A stretch of DNA of 64,000 nt from Pararhizobium qamdonense (lineage in GTDB: Bacteria > Pseudomonadota > Alphaproteobacteria > Rhizobiales > Rhizobiaceae): contig NZ_CP119567.1 in NCBI RefSeq assembly GCF_029277445.1, positions 186,001 through 250,000 of the forward strand, read 5' to 3'. Position numbers and translations under genes: made by a program. A model generated the notes under the pieces. That model saw only the letters and a list, made by a program, of their open reading frames with translations, had not been told where the DNA came from and ran no database searches. This document shows, piece by piece, positions 17,121 through 27,186 of the stretch. Position 1 is the first letter of the stretch, and each line of letters begins with the position of its first letter.

Positions 17121-17570
17121 TCATGGCGCTGCGCGTGCGACAGCACCGGCGCGAGGGTGGACAGGTCGGTCCTCGTCGTCCAGGCCACTTTCGAGACTTT
17201 GCAGGATCGGGCAATGCGGGCGGTGGTCGCCGTTGCAGGTATTGACGAGCGTTGTCAGCGTATTGGCCATGTCCTGAAGGCCCTTGATCTTCTTATGGAG
17301 CTCGTCGATATGGCCCTGCGCCAGGCGTTTGACCTCGCTGCTCTGGCGGGCCTCGTCGCGCCAGAGGCCGAGGAGATCGCTGATCTCGGCCACCGAAAAA
17401 CCGAGATCGCGCGCGCGGCGGATGAAGCGCAGCATATGGACATCGGTGCCGGAATAATCGCGGTAGCCGGATGACGTCCGGTCTGCCGCCGGAATGAGGC
17501 CGGTTTGCTCGTAGTAACGGATCATCTTGGCCGAAACGCCCGATGCCTTTGAGGCCTGTCCAATATTCAT
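17121..17570 (-). CDS. hmrR: Copper-responsive MerR-family regulator
   Basis: A 149-residue MerR-family activator of the CueR/HmrR group. The winged helix-turn-helix is at residues 1-40 (MNIGQASKASGVSAKMIRYYEQTGLIP). The dimer helix runs about 78-110, and the metal loop holds Cys112 and Cys120 (CNGDHRPHC) with Ser77, the residue that marks Cu(I)/Ag(I) sensors instead of Hg sensors. It lies 35 bases after copA on the same strand and is probably cotranscribed. The 33-bp repeat at 20141-20232 is its likely operator. The tail after residue 128 is a dispensable basic extension. Confidence 0.93.
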   Translation of the reverse strand: MNIGQASKASGVSAKMIRYYEQTGLIPAADRTSSGYRDYSGTDVHMLRFIRRARDLGFSVAEISDLLGLWRDEARQSSEVKRLAQGHIDELHKKIKGLQDMANTLTTLVNTCNGDHRPHCPILQSLESGLDDEDRPVHPRAGAVARAAP

Positions 17571-17605
17571 CAGTCTTCTCCGTACTAGAATGCTTCGGTG
17601 GTCTC

Positions 17606-20104
17606 TCAGTTTGTCAGCTTGAAACGGCGCAGGCGCAGCGCGTTGCCGAGCACGAACACGCTCGACAGCGCCATGGCGCCCGCGGCAAAGACCGGCGACA
17701 GCAAGATGCCATAGGCCGGATAGAGCAGGCCGGCGGCGACCGGTATCAGCGCCGTATTATAGGCAAACGCCCAGAACAGGTTCTGCCGGATATTGCCGAT
17801 CGTCGCCTTCGACAAAGCGATGGCGTTCGGAACGCCCTGGAGGCTGCCCGACATCAGCACCACGTCAGCCGCCTCGATGGCGATGTCCGTTCCCGAGCCA
17901 ATGGCAAGTCCCACATCCGCCTCGGCCAGCGCCGGGGCATCATTGATGCCGTCACCAACGAAGGCAATCTTGCCATAACTTGCCCTAAGACGGCGAACCG
18001 CATCGACCTTTCCGTCCGGCAATACCTCCGCCACCACCTCATCGATCCCAAGCCGGGAAGCGATAGCTTTGGCGGTACGGGCATTGTCGCCAGTAATCAT
18101 CGCCACCTTGAGGCCGAGATCGTGCAGCGCCTTGATAGCCGCCGGCGTTGTCGCCTTGACCGGATCGGCCACGGCGATGATGGCTGCAAGCGTGCCGTCG
18201 ATTGCGGCGTATAGCGGCGATTTGCCCTCATTGCCCAGGCGCCCGGCCACTTCGGAGAACACGTCCACATCATAGCCAAGCTCGGCCATGTAGCGATCCG
18301 CACCGATCTCGACGCGTTTGCCGCCGACACTGGCCTTGACACCAAAGCCCGTCACCGATTGAAAATCCGACACCGGCGGCAGCGGCATGCCTTGACTGGT
18401 GGCAGCATCGACGATCGCACCGGCAATAGGATGCTCTGACCTTGCCTCGACGGCGGCCACAAGACCGAGCACGGTTTGTTTGTCGAAGCCATCAGCCAGT
18501 TCCATGTCCGTCAGGGCCGGCTTGCCCTCGGTCAAAGTCCCCGTCTTGTCGAGCGCCACGACCTTGGCATCCTTCAGCAGCTGCAGCGCTTCTCCCTTGC
18601 GGAAGAGCACGCCAAGTTCGGCGCCACGCCCGGTGCCCACCATGATGGATGTCGGCGTCGCGAGACCCATGGCGCAGGGGCAAGCGATGATCAGGACGGC
18701 CACGGCATTGACGAGCGCAAAGGTGAGCGCGGGCGACGGGCCGAAGATCAGCCAGGCCGCAAAGGTCAGCGCCGCGACCGCAAAGACTGCCGGTACGAAC
18801 CACATGGTGACCTTGTCGACCAGCGCCTGGATGGGCAGCTTGGAGCCTTGCGCTTCCTCGACCATGCGGATGATCTGCGACAGGACCGTCTTGCCGCCGA
18901 CCGCCGTCGCGCGGAACACGAACGCGCCCTTCTGGTTGACCGTGCCACCGACAACTGCGCTGCCTGTGATTTTTGAAACCGGGACCGGCTCGCCCGTGAT
19001 CATCGATTCATCGACATAGCTGGCGCCTTCAACGACCTCGCCATCTACGGCCAGCCGCTCGCCCGGACGAACCTCGACCAAATCACCGGCAACGACCGAG
19101 CCGATTGCCAGGTCGATCGTCTTGCCGTCTTTACGCACGCGCGCGGTCTTCGCCTGGAGACCGGCCAGCCGCTTGATCGCTTCCGATGTCCGGCCCTTGG
19201 CACGCGCCTCAAGCGGACGTCCGAGCAGAATGAGCGTCACGATGACAGCGGCTGCTTCATAATAGACATTGATCGTTCCCGGCGGCAGGAAGCCGGGGGC
19301 GAATGTTGCAACCAGTGAATATCCATAGGCAGCCAGCGAGCCGACAGCCACAAGCGAGTTCATATCGGGCGCCAGACGCCAGAGCGCCGGCAGCCCCTTG
19401 GCGTAAAAACGGATGCCCGGAACAAAAAGCACGAGCGTCGTCAGCGCGAACTGGACGTACCAGCTCGCCTGCATGCCGATCGTCGCGTCAATAAGGCCGT
19501 GCACGCCCGGAATGAGATGCGATCCCATCTCCAGTAGAAAGATGGGCGCGGTCAGCACCGCCGCGATGGTGAAATCCCGGGTGAGTTGACGGCGCTCGGC
19601 CTCTTTTCTTTCCGCGTGCCCGTTACCCTCGCTTTCGCCGCCTGCTGCCGCAGCGATCACTCTTGCCGCGTAACCGGCCTCGGCGATCGCCGCAATCATG
19701 GCTGCCTGATCGGCGGTTCCGTGGATCGTGGCGCGCTCCGTCGCCAGGTTGACGGCAGCCTGCGTCACGCCGGGCACCGTCTTCAACGCCCGCTCGACAC
19801 GGCCGACGCAGGATGCGCAGGTCATGCCCTCGATCGACAGTTCCGTCAGAGCCGTGGAACCGGGAGATTGTTCAGGAACCGAATAGCCGGCATTTTCCAC
19901 GGCCTCGACAAGCATTTCGTGCGCAACCGCTGATTTGGTCGTGATGGTCGCACGTTCCGTCGCCAGGTTCACCGAAACGGTGTCAACGCCCGCAACGTTA
20001 TGGAGCGCTCTTTCGATACGGCCGACGCAAGACGCACAGCTCATCCCCTCGATGGGGAGCGACAGCGTTCCGGTCAGGTCTTTTGCGCGAACAGGGGCAT
20101 TCAT
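17606..20104 (-). CDS. copA: Cu(I)-exporting P1B-type ATPase
   Basis: An 832-residue inner-membrane pump moving Cu(I) from cytoplasm to periplasm. Two N-terminal heavy-metal domains carry MSCASC (21-26) and MTCASC (94-99). Eight membrane segments follow, with CPC in segment six ([13 protein letters not shown]) as transport site. The actuator loop has [10 protein letters not shown], the phosphorylation site is DKTGTLT, the nucleotide domain has SEHPIAGAI, and the hinge has [24 protein letters not shown]. Length is typical for two-HMA CopA/ActP. A strong ribosome binding site (AAAGGAGG) precedes the ATG at 20104. It is transcribed away from copZ from the shared palindromic promoter region. Confidence 0.96.
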   Translation of the reverse strand: MNAPVRAKDLTGTLSLPIEGMSCASCVGRIERALHNVAGVDTVSVNLATERATITTKSAVAHEMLVEAVENAGYSVPEQSPGSTALTELSIEGMTCASCVGRVERALKTVPGVTQAAVNLATERATIHGTADQAAMIAAIAEAGYAARVIAAAAGGESEGNGHAERKEAERRQLTRDFTIAAVLTAPIFLLEMGSHLIPGVHGLIDATIGMQASWYVQFALTTLVLFVPGIRFYAKGLPALWRLAPDMNSLVAVGSLAAYGYSLVATFAPGFLPPGTINVYYEAAAVIVTLILLGRPLEARAKGRTSEAIKRLAGLQAKTARVRKDGKTIDLAIGSVVAGDLVEVRPGERLAVDGEVVEGASYVDESMITGEPVPVSKITGSAVVGGTVNQKGAFVFRATAVGGKTVLSQIIRMVEEAQGSKLPIQALVDKVTMWFVPAVFAVAALTFAAWLIFGPSPALTFALVNAVAVLIIACPCAMGLATPTSIMVGTGRGAELGVLFRKGEALQLLKDAKVVALDKTGTLTEGKPALTDMELADGFDKQTVLGLVAAVEARSEHPIAGAIVDAATSQGMPLPPVSDFQSVTGFGVKASVGGKRVEIGADRYMAELGYDVDVFSEVAGRLGNEGKSPLYAAIDGTLAAIIAVADPVKATTPAAIKALHDLGLKVAMITGDNARTAKAIASRLGIDEVVAEVLPDGKVDAVRRLRASYGKIAFVGDGINDAPALAEADVGLAIGSGTDIAIEAADVVLMSGSLQGVPNAIALSKATIGNIRQNLFWAFAYNTALIPVAAGLLYPAYGILLSPVFAAGAMALSSVFVLGNALRLRRFKLTN

Positions 20105-20140
20105 AGCCGCCTCCTTTTCATTCCGAATTCAGGTCCGGAT

Positions 20141-20232
20141 AGAAGATGGGGCTTCCAACCATGGGAAGGTCAATAGCAGATTTAGTGTTTCATTGCCACT
20201 TGACCTTCCCATGGTTGGAAGCCCCATCTTCT
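20141..20232. promoter_or_regulatory. Twin CueR/HmrR-type promoters in a perfect 33-bp inverted repeat
   Basis: Arms at 20141-20173 and 20200-20232 are exact reverse complements, with a 26-base spacer. Each arm, read outward, has TTGACC as -35, an imperfect dyad CTTCCCATGGTTGGAAG in a long (about 19 bp) spacer, and CATCTT as a -10-like element. This is the layout of MerR-family copper promoters (TTGACCTTCC...GGAAG). The left arm points to copA and the right arm to copZ, with expected transcript starts about 30 and 25 bases before the start codons. The two promoters are identical, so copper should induce both genes equally. Confidence 0.85.
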
Positions 20233-20260
20233 GCAGCATAGCCAAATGAGGAAAATCCCA

Positions 20261-20473
20261 ATGGAACTGACAATCGAAAACATGACCTGCGGCGGCTGCG
20301 CCAGATCTGTGACCAAGGCGATCCAATCCGTCGATCCGAATGCCGTGATAACGATCGATCTCAGTGCCCGCACGGTCAAGGTGGAAACGGCGGCGACGCC
20401 GTCGGCTCTTACGAAGGGTCTCGAAGACGCCGGCTATCCGGCAACCATGAGCCCGGCCGGAGCTTTGTTTTGA
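20261..20473 (+). CDS. copZ: Copper chaperone (heavy-metal-associated domain protein)
   Basis: A 70-residue single HMA domain: MELTIENMTCGGCARSVTKA with the Cu(I)-binding MTCGGC at residues 8-13, a beta-alpha-beta-beta-alpha-beta size and a C-terminal GYPATMS. It delivers Cu(I) to CopA. The ATG at 20261 has GAGGAAA about 9 bases upstream; the ATG at 20246 would lie almost on the predicted transcript start and is unlikely. Divergent from copA. Confidence 0.92.
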   Translation: MELTIENMTCGGCARSVTKAIQSVDPNAVITIDLSARTVKVETAATPSALTKGLEDAGYPATMSPAGALF

Positions 20474-20541
20474 ACACGCTCACGCCCATGTTTGCGAAAC
20501 GCGGATTGAAGGCGGAGCCCGGCGCGTAACCCGTGTTTTCG

Positions 20542-21291
20542 TCAGATCAGACGGCGGCGGCGCAGAATGATCAGCGCTGCCGCCGTCATGATTGCAAGGG
20601 CATACCAGGTCGCCGCATAGACAAGGTGGCTGTTGCGGAATTGAACCACGGTCAGGCCGCCGATGGGAAGGCCGCCGGGATTGGGCGTGGCATCGGCATC
20701 GATGAAATAGGGTGCGGCCGGCGTAAGGCCCTTGGAGCGGGCGATGGCATCGACATCACGGGAGTACCAGCGGTCATTGGCCGGATCGTTCGAGCGCAGG
20801 AAGGCGCCGCCGGGTTCGCTGATGCGCAGCAGACCGGTGACGGTGACAGGCCCGGCAACGATTTCGCTTGCCGTGCGCGCAGCCGAGTTACGTTCCGCCG
20901 CTGGCAGAAACCCGCGATTGACCAGGACCACCGATGAATCCGACAGAAGCAGTGGCGTCAGCAGCCAGTAACCGGCGCCGCGTTCAGTGACCGCTTGAAC
21001 GAGAACCGACTTGCCATGCTCGAAGGTGCCTGTCGCCGTGACATGGCGATACTCGTCCTTTTCGGCGCTGATCCCGCCCCACTCTCCCTGTGCGGGCGAG
21101 GGTACTGGACCTGCATGAACACGCGCGTCCACGCGGGCGATCAGGTCCAGCTTCCAGAGCAGCCGCTGGACCTGCCAGGTTCCCAGTGCGGCAAAGACGA
21201 GTGTCAGGACCAGCATGGCGCTGATGAAAACACGCCGGGCGCGGCGTGAATGTCCGGCTGCGTCCGCTGTCACGGGATGTTCAGCACTCAC
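20542..21291 (-). CDS. SURF1-family oxidase assembly protein
   Basis: A 249-residue inner-membrane protein with an N-terminal membrane helix (RVFISAMLVLTLVFAALGTWQVQRL, about 20-44) and a C-terminal helix (YAATWYALAIMTAAALIIL). The periplasmic part contains VLVNRGFLPA and the LGTWQVQRLxWK signature of SURF1/Shy1, which help insert heme into heme-copper oxidases. It is last in cyoABCD-surf1, 12 bases after cyoD. SURF1 is best known with aa3-type enzymes, so service to a bo3/ba3-type quinol oxidase is implied here. Confidence 0.88.
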   Translation of the reverse strand: MSAEHPVTADAAGHSRRARRVFISAMLVLTLVFAALGTWQVQRLLWKLDLIARVDARVHAGPVPSPAQGEWGGISAEKDEYRHVTATGTFEHGKSVLVQAVTERGAGYWLLTPLLLSDSSVVLVNRGFLPAAERNSAARTASEIVAGPVTVTGLLRISEPGGAFLRSNDPANDRWYSRDVDAIARSKGLTPAAPYFIDADATPNPGGLPIGGLTVVQFRNSHLVYAATWYALAIMTAAALIILRRRRLI

Positions 21292-21303
21292 CTGGATCGA
21301 CCG

Positions 21304-21705
21304 TCAGGGCATGTTCCGCATCATATCCGGCGACATCGGCATCATGTTCACATTGAGGTGGTGCATGACCCAGAGCGAGCCGGCGAGTGTGATGCCGACA
21401 ATGACGAGGGTGAAGAGCAGCGCCATGACCGTCCAGCCGCCTTCCGAGCGCGGGCTCATATGCAGAAAGTAGACCATGTGGACGACGATCTGGACGACAG
21501 CGAATGCCATGACGAGAACCGCCGTCAGGAGCTTGCTGTCGAAAACGCCGGCCATGACGAGAATGAACGGAATGGCCGTCAGGATGACGGACAGCCCGAA
21601 CCCGATCATGTAGCCCTTTAGCGAACCATGGCCGGCCTCATGACCATGCCCGTGATGGGCGTTGTCACCATCGTTATGAGCAGGGGCGTGCGGGTGTGAG
21701 CTCAT
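21304..21705 (-). CDS. cyoD: Cytochrome o ubiquinol oxidase subunit IV
   Basis: A 133-residue protein with three membrane helices (GYMIGFGLSVILTAIPFIL; LTAVLVMAFAVVQIVVHMVYFLHM; WTVMALLFTLVIVGITLAGSLWVM) matching CyoD. The N-terminus is rich in His (HGHGHEAGHG region), which may bind metal but is variable in this family. The start overlaps the cyoC stop by 4 bases (ATGA). It stabilises the oxidase complex during assembly. Confidence 0.93.
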   Translation of the reverse strand: MSSHPHAPAHNDGDNAHHGHGHEAGHGSLKGYMIGFGLSVILTAIPFILVMAGVFDSKLLTAVLVMAFAVVQIVVHMVYFLHMSPRSEGGWTVMALLFTLVIVGITLAGSLWVMHHLNVNMMPMSPDMMRNMP

Positions 21706-22325
21706 CCGAGGACTCCGATCAGATAGACAAACGAGAAGACGCCGATCCAGATAACGTCGAGGAAGTGCCAGAACATCGAAAGACACATCAGCCGGCGGCG
21801 GTTTTCGGGGATCAGGCCGCGCTTGTGGACCTGGACCATCAGCGTGATCAGCCAGATGATGCCGAAGGTGACATGCAGGCCGTGGGTGCCGACCAGCGTG
21901 AAGAACGATGACAGGAACGCACTGCGCGTTGGCCCCGCACCCTCCAGAATCAGATGCGTGAACTCGTAGAGTTCAAGGCCCAGAAAGGCTGCACCGAACA
22001 GGCCGGTGACACCAAGCCAGAACAGCGTTTCGGCCTTGGCATTGCGCTCCATCTGCAGCATGGCAAAGCCATAGGTGATGGACGAGAACAAAAGCATCGC
22101 CGTGTTGATCGCCACCAGCGGCAGGTCGAACAGGTCGGCAGGCGAGGGGCCGGCCGCATAGTTGCGCCCGAGCACGCCATGGGTGGCAAACAGCACGGCA
22201 AAGATCAGGCAGTCGCTCATCAGGTAGAGCCAGAAGCCCAGATTGGTGCTGCCTTCCGGATGGTGGTCTTCCTTCAGGTAGAAGACCGGCTTGTCGCCCT
22301 CATGCAGTTGAATGTCTTTTGCCAT
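21702..22325 (-). CDS. cyoC: Cytochrome o ubiquinol oxidase subunit III
   Basis: A 207-residue membrane protein of the heme-copper oxidase subunit III family with five helices. TNLGFWLYLMSDCLIFAVLFATHGVL is the first, and VGTHGLHVTFGIIWLITLMVQ and FWHFLDVIWIGVFSFVYL the last. Start ATG 22325 sits one base from the cyoB stop. An upstream in-frame start would add 12 residues within cyoB and is less likely. Confidence 0.94.
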   Translation of the reverse strand: MAKDIQLHEGDKPVFYLKEDHHPEGSTNLGFWLYLMSDCLIFAVLFATHGVLGRNYAAGPSPADLFDLPLVAINTAMLLFSSITYGFAMLQMERNAKAETLFWLGVTGLFGAAFLGLELYEFTHLILEGAGPTRSAFLSSFFTLVGTHGLHVTFGIIWLITLMVQVHKRGLIPENRRRLMCLSMFWHFLDVIWIGVFSFVYLIGVLG

Positions 22326-22326
22326 G

Positions 22327-24327
22327 TCAGATCCGCTCCGCGAGCAGCTTGGTGCGCGCATCTTCCGTCGCGGAAACGGTTTCCGCCGGGATATAGAAGT
22401 CGCGGTTGTAATTGAACGTATGGGCGATTGCGACCGTGATAAGGCCGATGAAGGCGAGGATCGCCAGCCACCAGATGTACCAGATCATCGCAAAGGCAAA
22501 CGCTATGCTCAGGACAGACAGGATGACGCCGGTGCCGGTGTTCTTCGGCATATGGATTTGACGGAAGCCGGTTACCGGGCGCTCATGCCCACGGTTCTTC
22601 ATGTCATACCAGCCGTCATGATCATGCACCACCGGCGTGAAGGCGAAGTTGTATTCCGGCGGTGGCGAGGACGTCGACCATTCCAGCGTGCGCCCATCCC
22701 AGGGATCGCTGCCGCAAGCCAGCTGGTCGCGCCTGAGGTAGCTGACGACGAGCTGGACGATGAAGGAGGCAATTCCGAGCGCAATCAGGAAGGCGCCGAA
22801 GGCTGCAATGATGAACCAGATCTGCAGGGACGGGTCCTCGAACTGGGACACGCGCCGCGTCACGCCCATCAGGCCGAGCACATAGAGCGGCATGAAGGCG
22901 AAGAAGAAGCCGATCTGCCAGAACCAGAAGCTCATCTTGCCCCAGAATTCATCGAGCTTGTAGCCGAATGCCTTCGGCCACCAGTAGACGATGCCGGCCA
23001 TCAGCCCGAACAGCACACCGCCGATGATGACGTTGTGGAAATGAGCAATGAGGAACAGCGAATTGTGCAGCACGAAGTCTGCCGGCGGAACGGCGAGCAG
23101 AACGCCGGTCATGCCACCGATGACGAAGGTGATCATGAAACCGATCGTCCAGTACATCGGCAGTTCGTAGCGGATACGGCCGCGATACATGGTGAAGAGC
23201 CAGTTGAACATCTTTGCCCCGGTCGGGATCGAGATGATCATCGTGGTGATCCCGAAGAAGGCGTTGACGGACGCTCCCGCACCCATCGTGAAGAAATGGT
23301 GCAGCCAGACGAGATAGGAAAGGATCATGATCACGCAGGTCGCGTAAACCATCGAGGCATAGCCGAACAGCCGCTTGCCGCTGAAGGTCGCAACCACTTC
23401 GGAAAAGATGCCAAAGGCCGGCAGGATGAGGATGTAGACTTCCGGATGGCCCCAGATCCAGATCAGGTTGACATACATCATTGGGTTGCCGCCGAGATCG
23501 TTGGTGAAGAAGTTGGTGCCGGCGTAGCGGTCAAGGGTCAAAAGTGCGAGCGTTGCGGTCAGAACCGGGAAGGTGGCAACGATCAGGATATTGGTGCAAA
23601 GCGATGTCCAGGTGAAGATCGGCATCTTCATGAATGTCATGCCTGGCGCGCGCATCTTGACGATGGTGGCGATCAGGTTGATGCCCGACAATGTCGTTCC
23701 GACACCTGCCACCTGCAGCCCCCAGATATAATAATCGACGCCAACGCCCGGACTGTAGTCCGAACCCGACAGTGGCGGATAGGCAAGCCAGCCGGTGCGG
23801 GCGAACTCGCCGACGAACAGCGACATCATGATGATGATCGCGCCGGCTGTCGTCATCCAGAACGAGAAATTGTTGAGGAACGGAAAGGATACGTCGCGTG
23901 CGCCGATCTGCAGCGGGACGACATAGTTCATGAAGCCCGTGACGAACGGCATCGCCACGAAGAAGATCATGATCACGCCATGGGCGGTGAAAATCTGGTC
24001 ATAGTGATGGGCGTTGAGATAGCCCTCATTGCCGTTGAAGGCGATCGCCTGCTGGACACGCATCATGATCGCATCGGCAAAGCCGCGCAGCAGCATGATG
24101 ATCGCCAGGATGATGTACATGACGCCGATCTTCTTGTGATCGACGCTGGTGAACCATTCGGTCCAGAGATAGCCCCAGAGCTTGAAGCGCGTTATCAATG
24201 CGAGGACGGCGAGGCCGCCCAGCGCCACGCCGATGAACGTCACGACGAGGATAGGCTCGTGATAAGGGATGGCTTCAAGCGTGAGCCGTCCGAAGATGAA
24301 TTCCGTCAAAGTATTATAGCCGAACAT
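22327..24327 (-). CDS. cyoB: Cytochrome o ubiquinol oxidase subunit I
   Basis: A 666-residue catalytic subunit (E. coli CyoB is 663) that oxidises ubiquinol, reduces oxygen and pumps protons. Heme/CuB ligands are visible: [10 protein letters not shown] (low-spin heme His), [17 protein letters not shown] (CuB His with cross-linked Tyr and the K-channel region), [11 protein letters not shown] (two CuB His) and [11 protein letters not shown] (heme His pair). The D-channel motif appears as [13 protein letters not shown]. Start is ATG 24327 (MFGYNTLTE); the TTG four codons upstream is not needed. Confidence 0.97.
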   Translation of the reverse strand: MFGYNTLTEFIFGRLTLEAIPYHEPILVVTFIGVALGGLAVLALITRFKLWGYLWTEWFTSVDHKKIGVMYIILAIIMLLRGFADAIMMRVQQAIAFNGNEGYLNAHHYDQIFTAHGVIMIFFVAMPFVTGFMNYVVPLQIGARDVSFPFLNNFSFWMTTAGAIIIMMSLFVGEFARTGWLAYPPLSGSDYSPGVGVDYYIWGLQVAGVGTTLSGINLIATIVKMRAPGMTFMKMPIFTWTSLCTNILIVATFPVLTATLALLTLDRYAGTNFFTNDLGGNPMMYVNLIWIWGHPEVYILILPAFGIFSEVVATFSGKRLFGYASMVYATCVIMILSYLVWLHHFFTMGAGASVNAFFGITTMIISIPTGAKMFNWLFTMYRGRIRYELPMYWTIGFMITFVIGGMTGVLLAVPPADFVLHNSLFLIAHFHNVIIGGVLFGLMAGIVYWWPKAFGYKLDEFWGKMSFWFWQIGFFFAFMPLYVLGLMGVTRRVSQFEDPSLQIWFIIAAFGAFLIALGIASFIVQLVVSYLRRDQLACGSDPWDGRTLEWSTSSPPPEYNFAFTPVVHDHDGWYDMKNRGHERPVTGFRQIHMPKNTGTGVILSVLSIAFAFAMIWYIWWLAILAFIGLITVAIAHTFNYNRDFYIPAETVSATEDARTKLLAERI

Positions 24328-24357
24328 GGTTTTGTCCAAAATGTCGCGGGCGCGGCC

Positions 24358-25515
24358 TTATGGCTGCGTCGTGCTGTTGGTGTTCAGTTGCGCCGGAGCG
24401 GGCCCGTTCTGATCATTTTCGGGCATGGGGTCGCCCCCGTGCATAGAATGGTCCATCGGCTGCTTCTCATCCACGCCTTCGGCGGGTTTTTCACTGCGTG
24501 CCGGATTGCCGGTCGCCGGAAATGTTGCGGCGGGAGCTTCTTCTGTGCCGTGCCGGCTGTCATATTCGAGGCGCCCGCGATTTTCAGCACTGTCCTTGCC
24601 CGAACCACCCATCATGTCGATATGCATCATTTCGCTCATGCACATCTTGCCGGGATGGGCGCACATGTTGAGGATGGAGGTGTAAAGGCCGTCATCGACG
24701 GTAGCGTAGTAGCGAACCGGCTCCTTGGTGCTTGGCTTCTCGAGCTTCAGGTAGGCGTCGCGGTTGAGGGCGGTGCCCTGTGCCTTGACCCGGGCGACCC
24801 ACTGATCGAAGCCTTCCTGCGGCACGCCATGAAACTTGAAGCGCATATGGGAAAAACCGTCGCCGGAATAGTTGGCCGACAGACCATCATATTCGCCTTC
24901 CTTGTTGATCACGGCATGAAGGCGGGTCTGCATGCCCGGCATGGCGTAGATCATGCCCGCAAGAGCCGGCACGTAGAAGGAGTTCATGACAGACGAGGAG
25001 GTGATCTTGAAATTGATCGGCACATCGACGGGAGCCGCCATCTCGTTGACGGTGGCGATGCCGTAATCCGGATAGAAAAACAGCCATTTCCAGTCCAGCG
25101 CGACCACTTCGACGTTGATCGGCTTCACTTCGGCGGTCACTGCGCGTTGCGCGTCGATCCGGTCAAGCGGGCGATAGGGGTCGAGCTTGTGTGTACTGAT
25201 CCAGGTCACCGCACCCAGCGCAATGATGATGATCAGCGGCGCAGACCAGATGACCACTTCCAGCGCGGTCGAATGATGCCATTCCGGGTCGTACTTGGCG
25301 TTGGTGTTGGAGACACGATAGCGCCAGGCGAAAAACACCGTCAGAAACAACACGGGCACGATGATCAACAGCATCAGCACCGTGGAAATGATGATGAGAT
25401 CCCGCTGCTGCATGGCGATATCGCCGGATGGGGCCATGACAACCATGTTGCACCCGGCCAGCGCCAGGAGTGGCAACAGGGTGAGAAAGCGGCTGGCGGT
25501 TTTCCATTTGGACAT
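24358..25515 (-). CDS. cyoA: Cytochrome o ubiquinol oxidase subunit II
   Basis: A 385-residue lipoprotein subunit. The lipobox LLALAGC puts the lipidated Cys at residue 22. Two membrane helices follow (about 45-65 and 88-108), then a cupredoxin-like periplasmic domain with WKWLFFYPDYGIATVNE and SSSVMNSFYVPALAGMIYAMPGM. CuA ligands are absent, as in quinol oxidases. A COX_ARM-like end and a Pro/Asn-rich tail follow, longer than in E. coli (315). First gene of cyoABCD-surf1, divergent from the MFS gene. The ribosome binding site is weak (GAGCCCG). Confidence 0.94.
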   Translation of the reverse strand: MSKWKTASRFLTLLPLLALAGCNMVVMAPSGDIAMQQRDLIIISTVLMLLIIVPVLFLTVFFAWRYRVSNTNAKYDPEWHHSTALEVVIWSAPLIIIIALGAVTWISTHKLDPYRPLDRIDAQRAVTAEVKPINVEVVALDWKWLFFYPDYGIATVNEMAAPVDVPINFKITSSSVMNSFYVPALAGMIYAMPGMQTRLHAVINKEGEYDGLSANYSGDGFSHMRFKFHGVPQEGFDQWVARVKAQGTALNRDAYLKLEKPSTKEPVRYYATVDDGLYTSILNMCAHPGKMCMSEMMHIDMMGGSGKDSAENRGRLEYDSRHGTEEAPAATFPATGNPARSEKPAEGVDEKQPMDHSMHGGDPMPENDQNGPAPAQLNTNSTTQP

Positions 25516-25821
25516 AGCGGGCTCGAAGTTTGCGTTCCGTGTCTTCCGCACTAGCGAAGCATCCCTGCTACAGGAATGAGGTGGTTCGTCGCAGTGCAGC
25601 AATTTGTCGCGTTGCAAAAAGTTTGGCCTGGATCGAAGTCGAACGTCTGTCTGGGCTAAGGTATAGACGGTCTTTGGTTGAGGTCAAAGCTTCTGTGGCA
25701 TTCGTGAACGGCACGTTCGTTTATAGGATGGACCACAGCGGTTTTGCACCATATTCTCAGTCAAAGCCCGGCCTGGGTTCACATTGTGATGAAATCGGAA
25801 TCCTTCGGGGAGAGCAAGATT
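25516..25821. other. Divergent intergenic region between cyoA and MFS gene
   Basis: About 306 bases with no plausible gene; promoters for cyo and for the transporter must lie here. A GGGGAGAG ribosome binding site precedes the plus-strand start at 25822. No clear Anr/Fnr-type or other palindrome was seen. Confidence 0.4.
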
Positions 25822-27186
25822 ATGGGCGTAGTGGCAAATCCTTCGTCATCGGGACTTGAGCAGGACGCCCGGCGTATGCACGGCGACAAGCCGCTTTCGG
25901 CTGGCAGCATTGCGCTTGGCGTGATCATCGGCCGCATGTCGGAGTTTTTCGATTTCTTCGTCTATGGCCTCGCCTCAGTGCTCGTCTTTCCGCGGTTGAT
26001 CTTCTCGTTCGCGCCCAATCCGGTGGCGGCAACGATGATGTCCTTTGCGGTTTTCTCACTGGCTTTCCTGGCTCGCCCCGTCGGATCCTTCGTGTTCATG
26101 TGGATCGACCGCAACTATGGACGCGGCACGAAGCTGACGATCGCGCTCTTCATCCTCGGTGGCTCCACTGCCTCCATCGCGTTCCTGCCAAGTTATGAGA
26201 CCGTCGGCTACTGGTCGGTGGCGCTCCTGGCGCTGTTCCGGCTGGGCCAGGGCTTTGCGCTCGGCGGCGCCTGGGATGGCCTGGCCTCCCTACTCAATCT
26301 CAACGCACCGCCGCACCGCCGTGGCTGGTACGCGATGATCCCGCAGCTCGGGGCGCCCATCGGCTTTGCGCTGGCCAGCACCCTGTTCGGCTATTTCGTC
26401 GCCAATCTTTCCGATGCAGATTTTCTCTCCTGGGGATGGCGCTATCCATTCTTCGTGGCCTTCGCCATCAACGTCGTGGCGCTGTTTGCCCGGTTGCGCA
26501 TCGTTGCCAGCCAGGAATTCGGCTCCGCACTGGAAAATAACGAGTTGCAGGCCCGCCCGGTCTTCGAAATGCTGAGCAAGCATTCCTCCGATGTGCTGCT
26601 CGGGGCCTTCGCGCCGCTGGCAAGCTTTGCCATGTTCCACCTCGTCACGATCTTTCCCTTAAGCTGGGTAACGCTGTTCGGCGGCCAGTCGGCGGCGCAG
26701 TTCCTGTGGGTGCAGGTGGCCGGCGCTGCCGTCGGCTTCATCGCCATCATCCTGTCCGGCCTCATTGCGGATCGTATCGGCCGTCGCAACCAGCTGATGA
26801 TCGGCGCTGTCATCATCGCCATCTTCTCCTTCTCCGCTCCGTTTCTGCTCGATGCCGGACGGTCGGGCCAGGATGCTTTCATCATCATCGGCTTTGGCAT
26901 TCTCGGCCTGTCCTTCGGCCAGGCATCGGGCGCCGTCTCCTCGCGCTTTGGTCAATATTACCGCTATACCGGCGCAGCCCTGACCTCGGACCTTGCCTGG
27001 CTGATCGGCGCCGGTTTTGCACCGCTGGTCGCGCTCGGCCTTGCCAGCAACTTCGGCATCATCTTCATCGGCGGCTACCTGATCTCCGGCGCAATCTGCA
27101 CGATCGTCGCCTTGAGCGTCACCCGCGCGCTGGATTTGAGCGGCGAACCGGACGCCAAGACGGAAACGCCGTCGAAGGGCAAGTAA
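25822..27186 (+). CDS. MFS transporter (metabolite:H+ symporter type)
   Basis: A 454-residue, 12-helix major facilitator. GVIIGRMSEFFDFFVYGLASVLVFPRLIF at the first helix and RPVGSFVFMWIDRNYGRGTKL (loop 2-3 motif with conserved G-R-K) are MHS-family features, as are GLADRIGRRNQLMIG-type loop 8-9 residues (SGLIADRIGRRNQ). Substrates of this family are mostly organic acids or betaines; none can be named here. ATG 25822 is chosen because the sequence upstream is out of character and GGGGAGAGC lies 9 bases before it. Single gene, divergent from cyo. Confidence 0.82.
   Translation: MGVVANPSSSGLEQDARRMHGDKPLSAGSIALGVIIGRMSEFFDFFVYGLASVLVFPRLIFSFAPNPVAATMMSFAVFSLAFLARPVGSFVFMWIDRNYGRGTKLTIALFILGGSTASIAFLPSYETVGYWSVALLALFRLGQGFALGGAWDGLASLLNLNAPPHRRGWYAMIPQLGAPIGFALASTLFGYFVANLSDADFLSWGWRYPFFVAFAINVVALFARLRIVASQEFGSALENNELQARPVFEMLSKHSSDVLLGAFAPLASFAMFHLVTIFPLSWVTLFGGQSAAQFLWVQVAGAAVGFIAIILSGLIADRIGRRNQLMIGAVIIAIFSFSAPFLLDAGRSGQDAFIIIGFGILGLSFGQASGAVSSRFGQYYRYTGAALTSDLAWLIGAGFAPLVALGLASNFGIIFIGGYLISGAICTIVALSVTRALDLSGEPDAKTETPSKGK

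Noticed and set aside
22312-25554. A 1080-codon open frame on the plus strand opposite cyoA and cyoB
   Set aside because: It is the antisense shadow of strongly recognised cyoA/cyoB; its composition (runs of Asp, His, Arg, Glu) is typical of reverse-strand reading of GC-rich membrane protein genes, and it has no domain.
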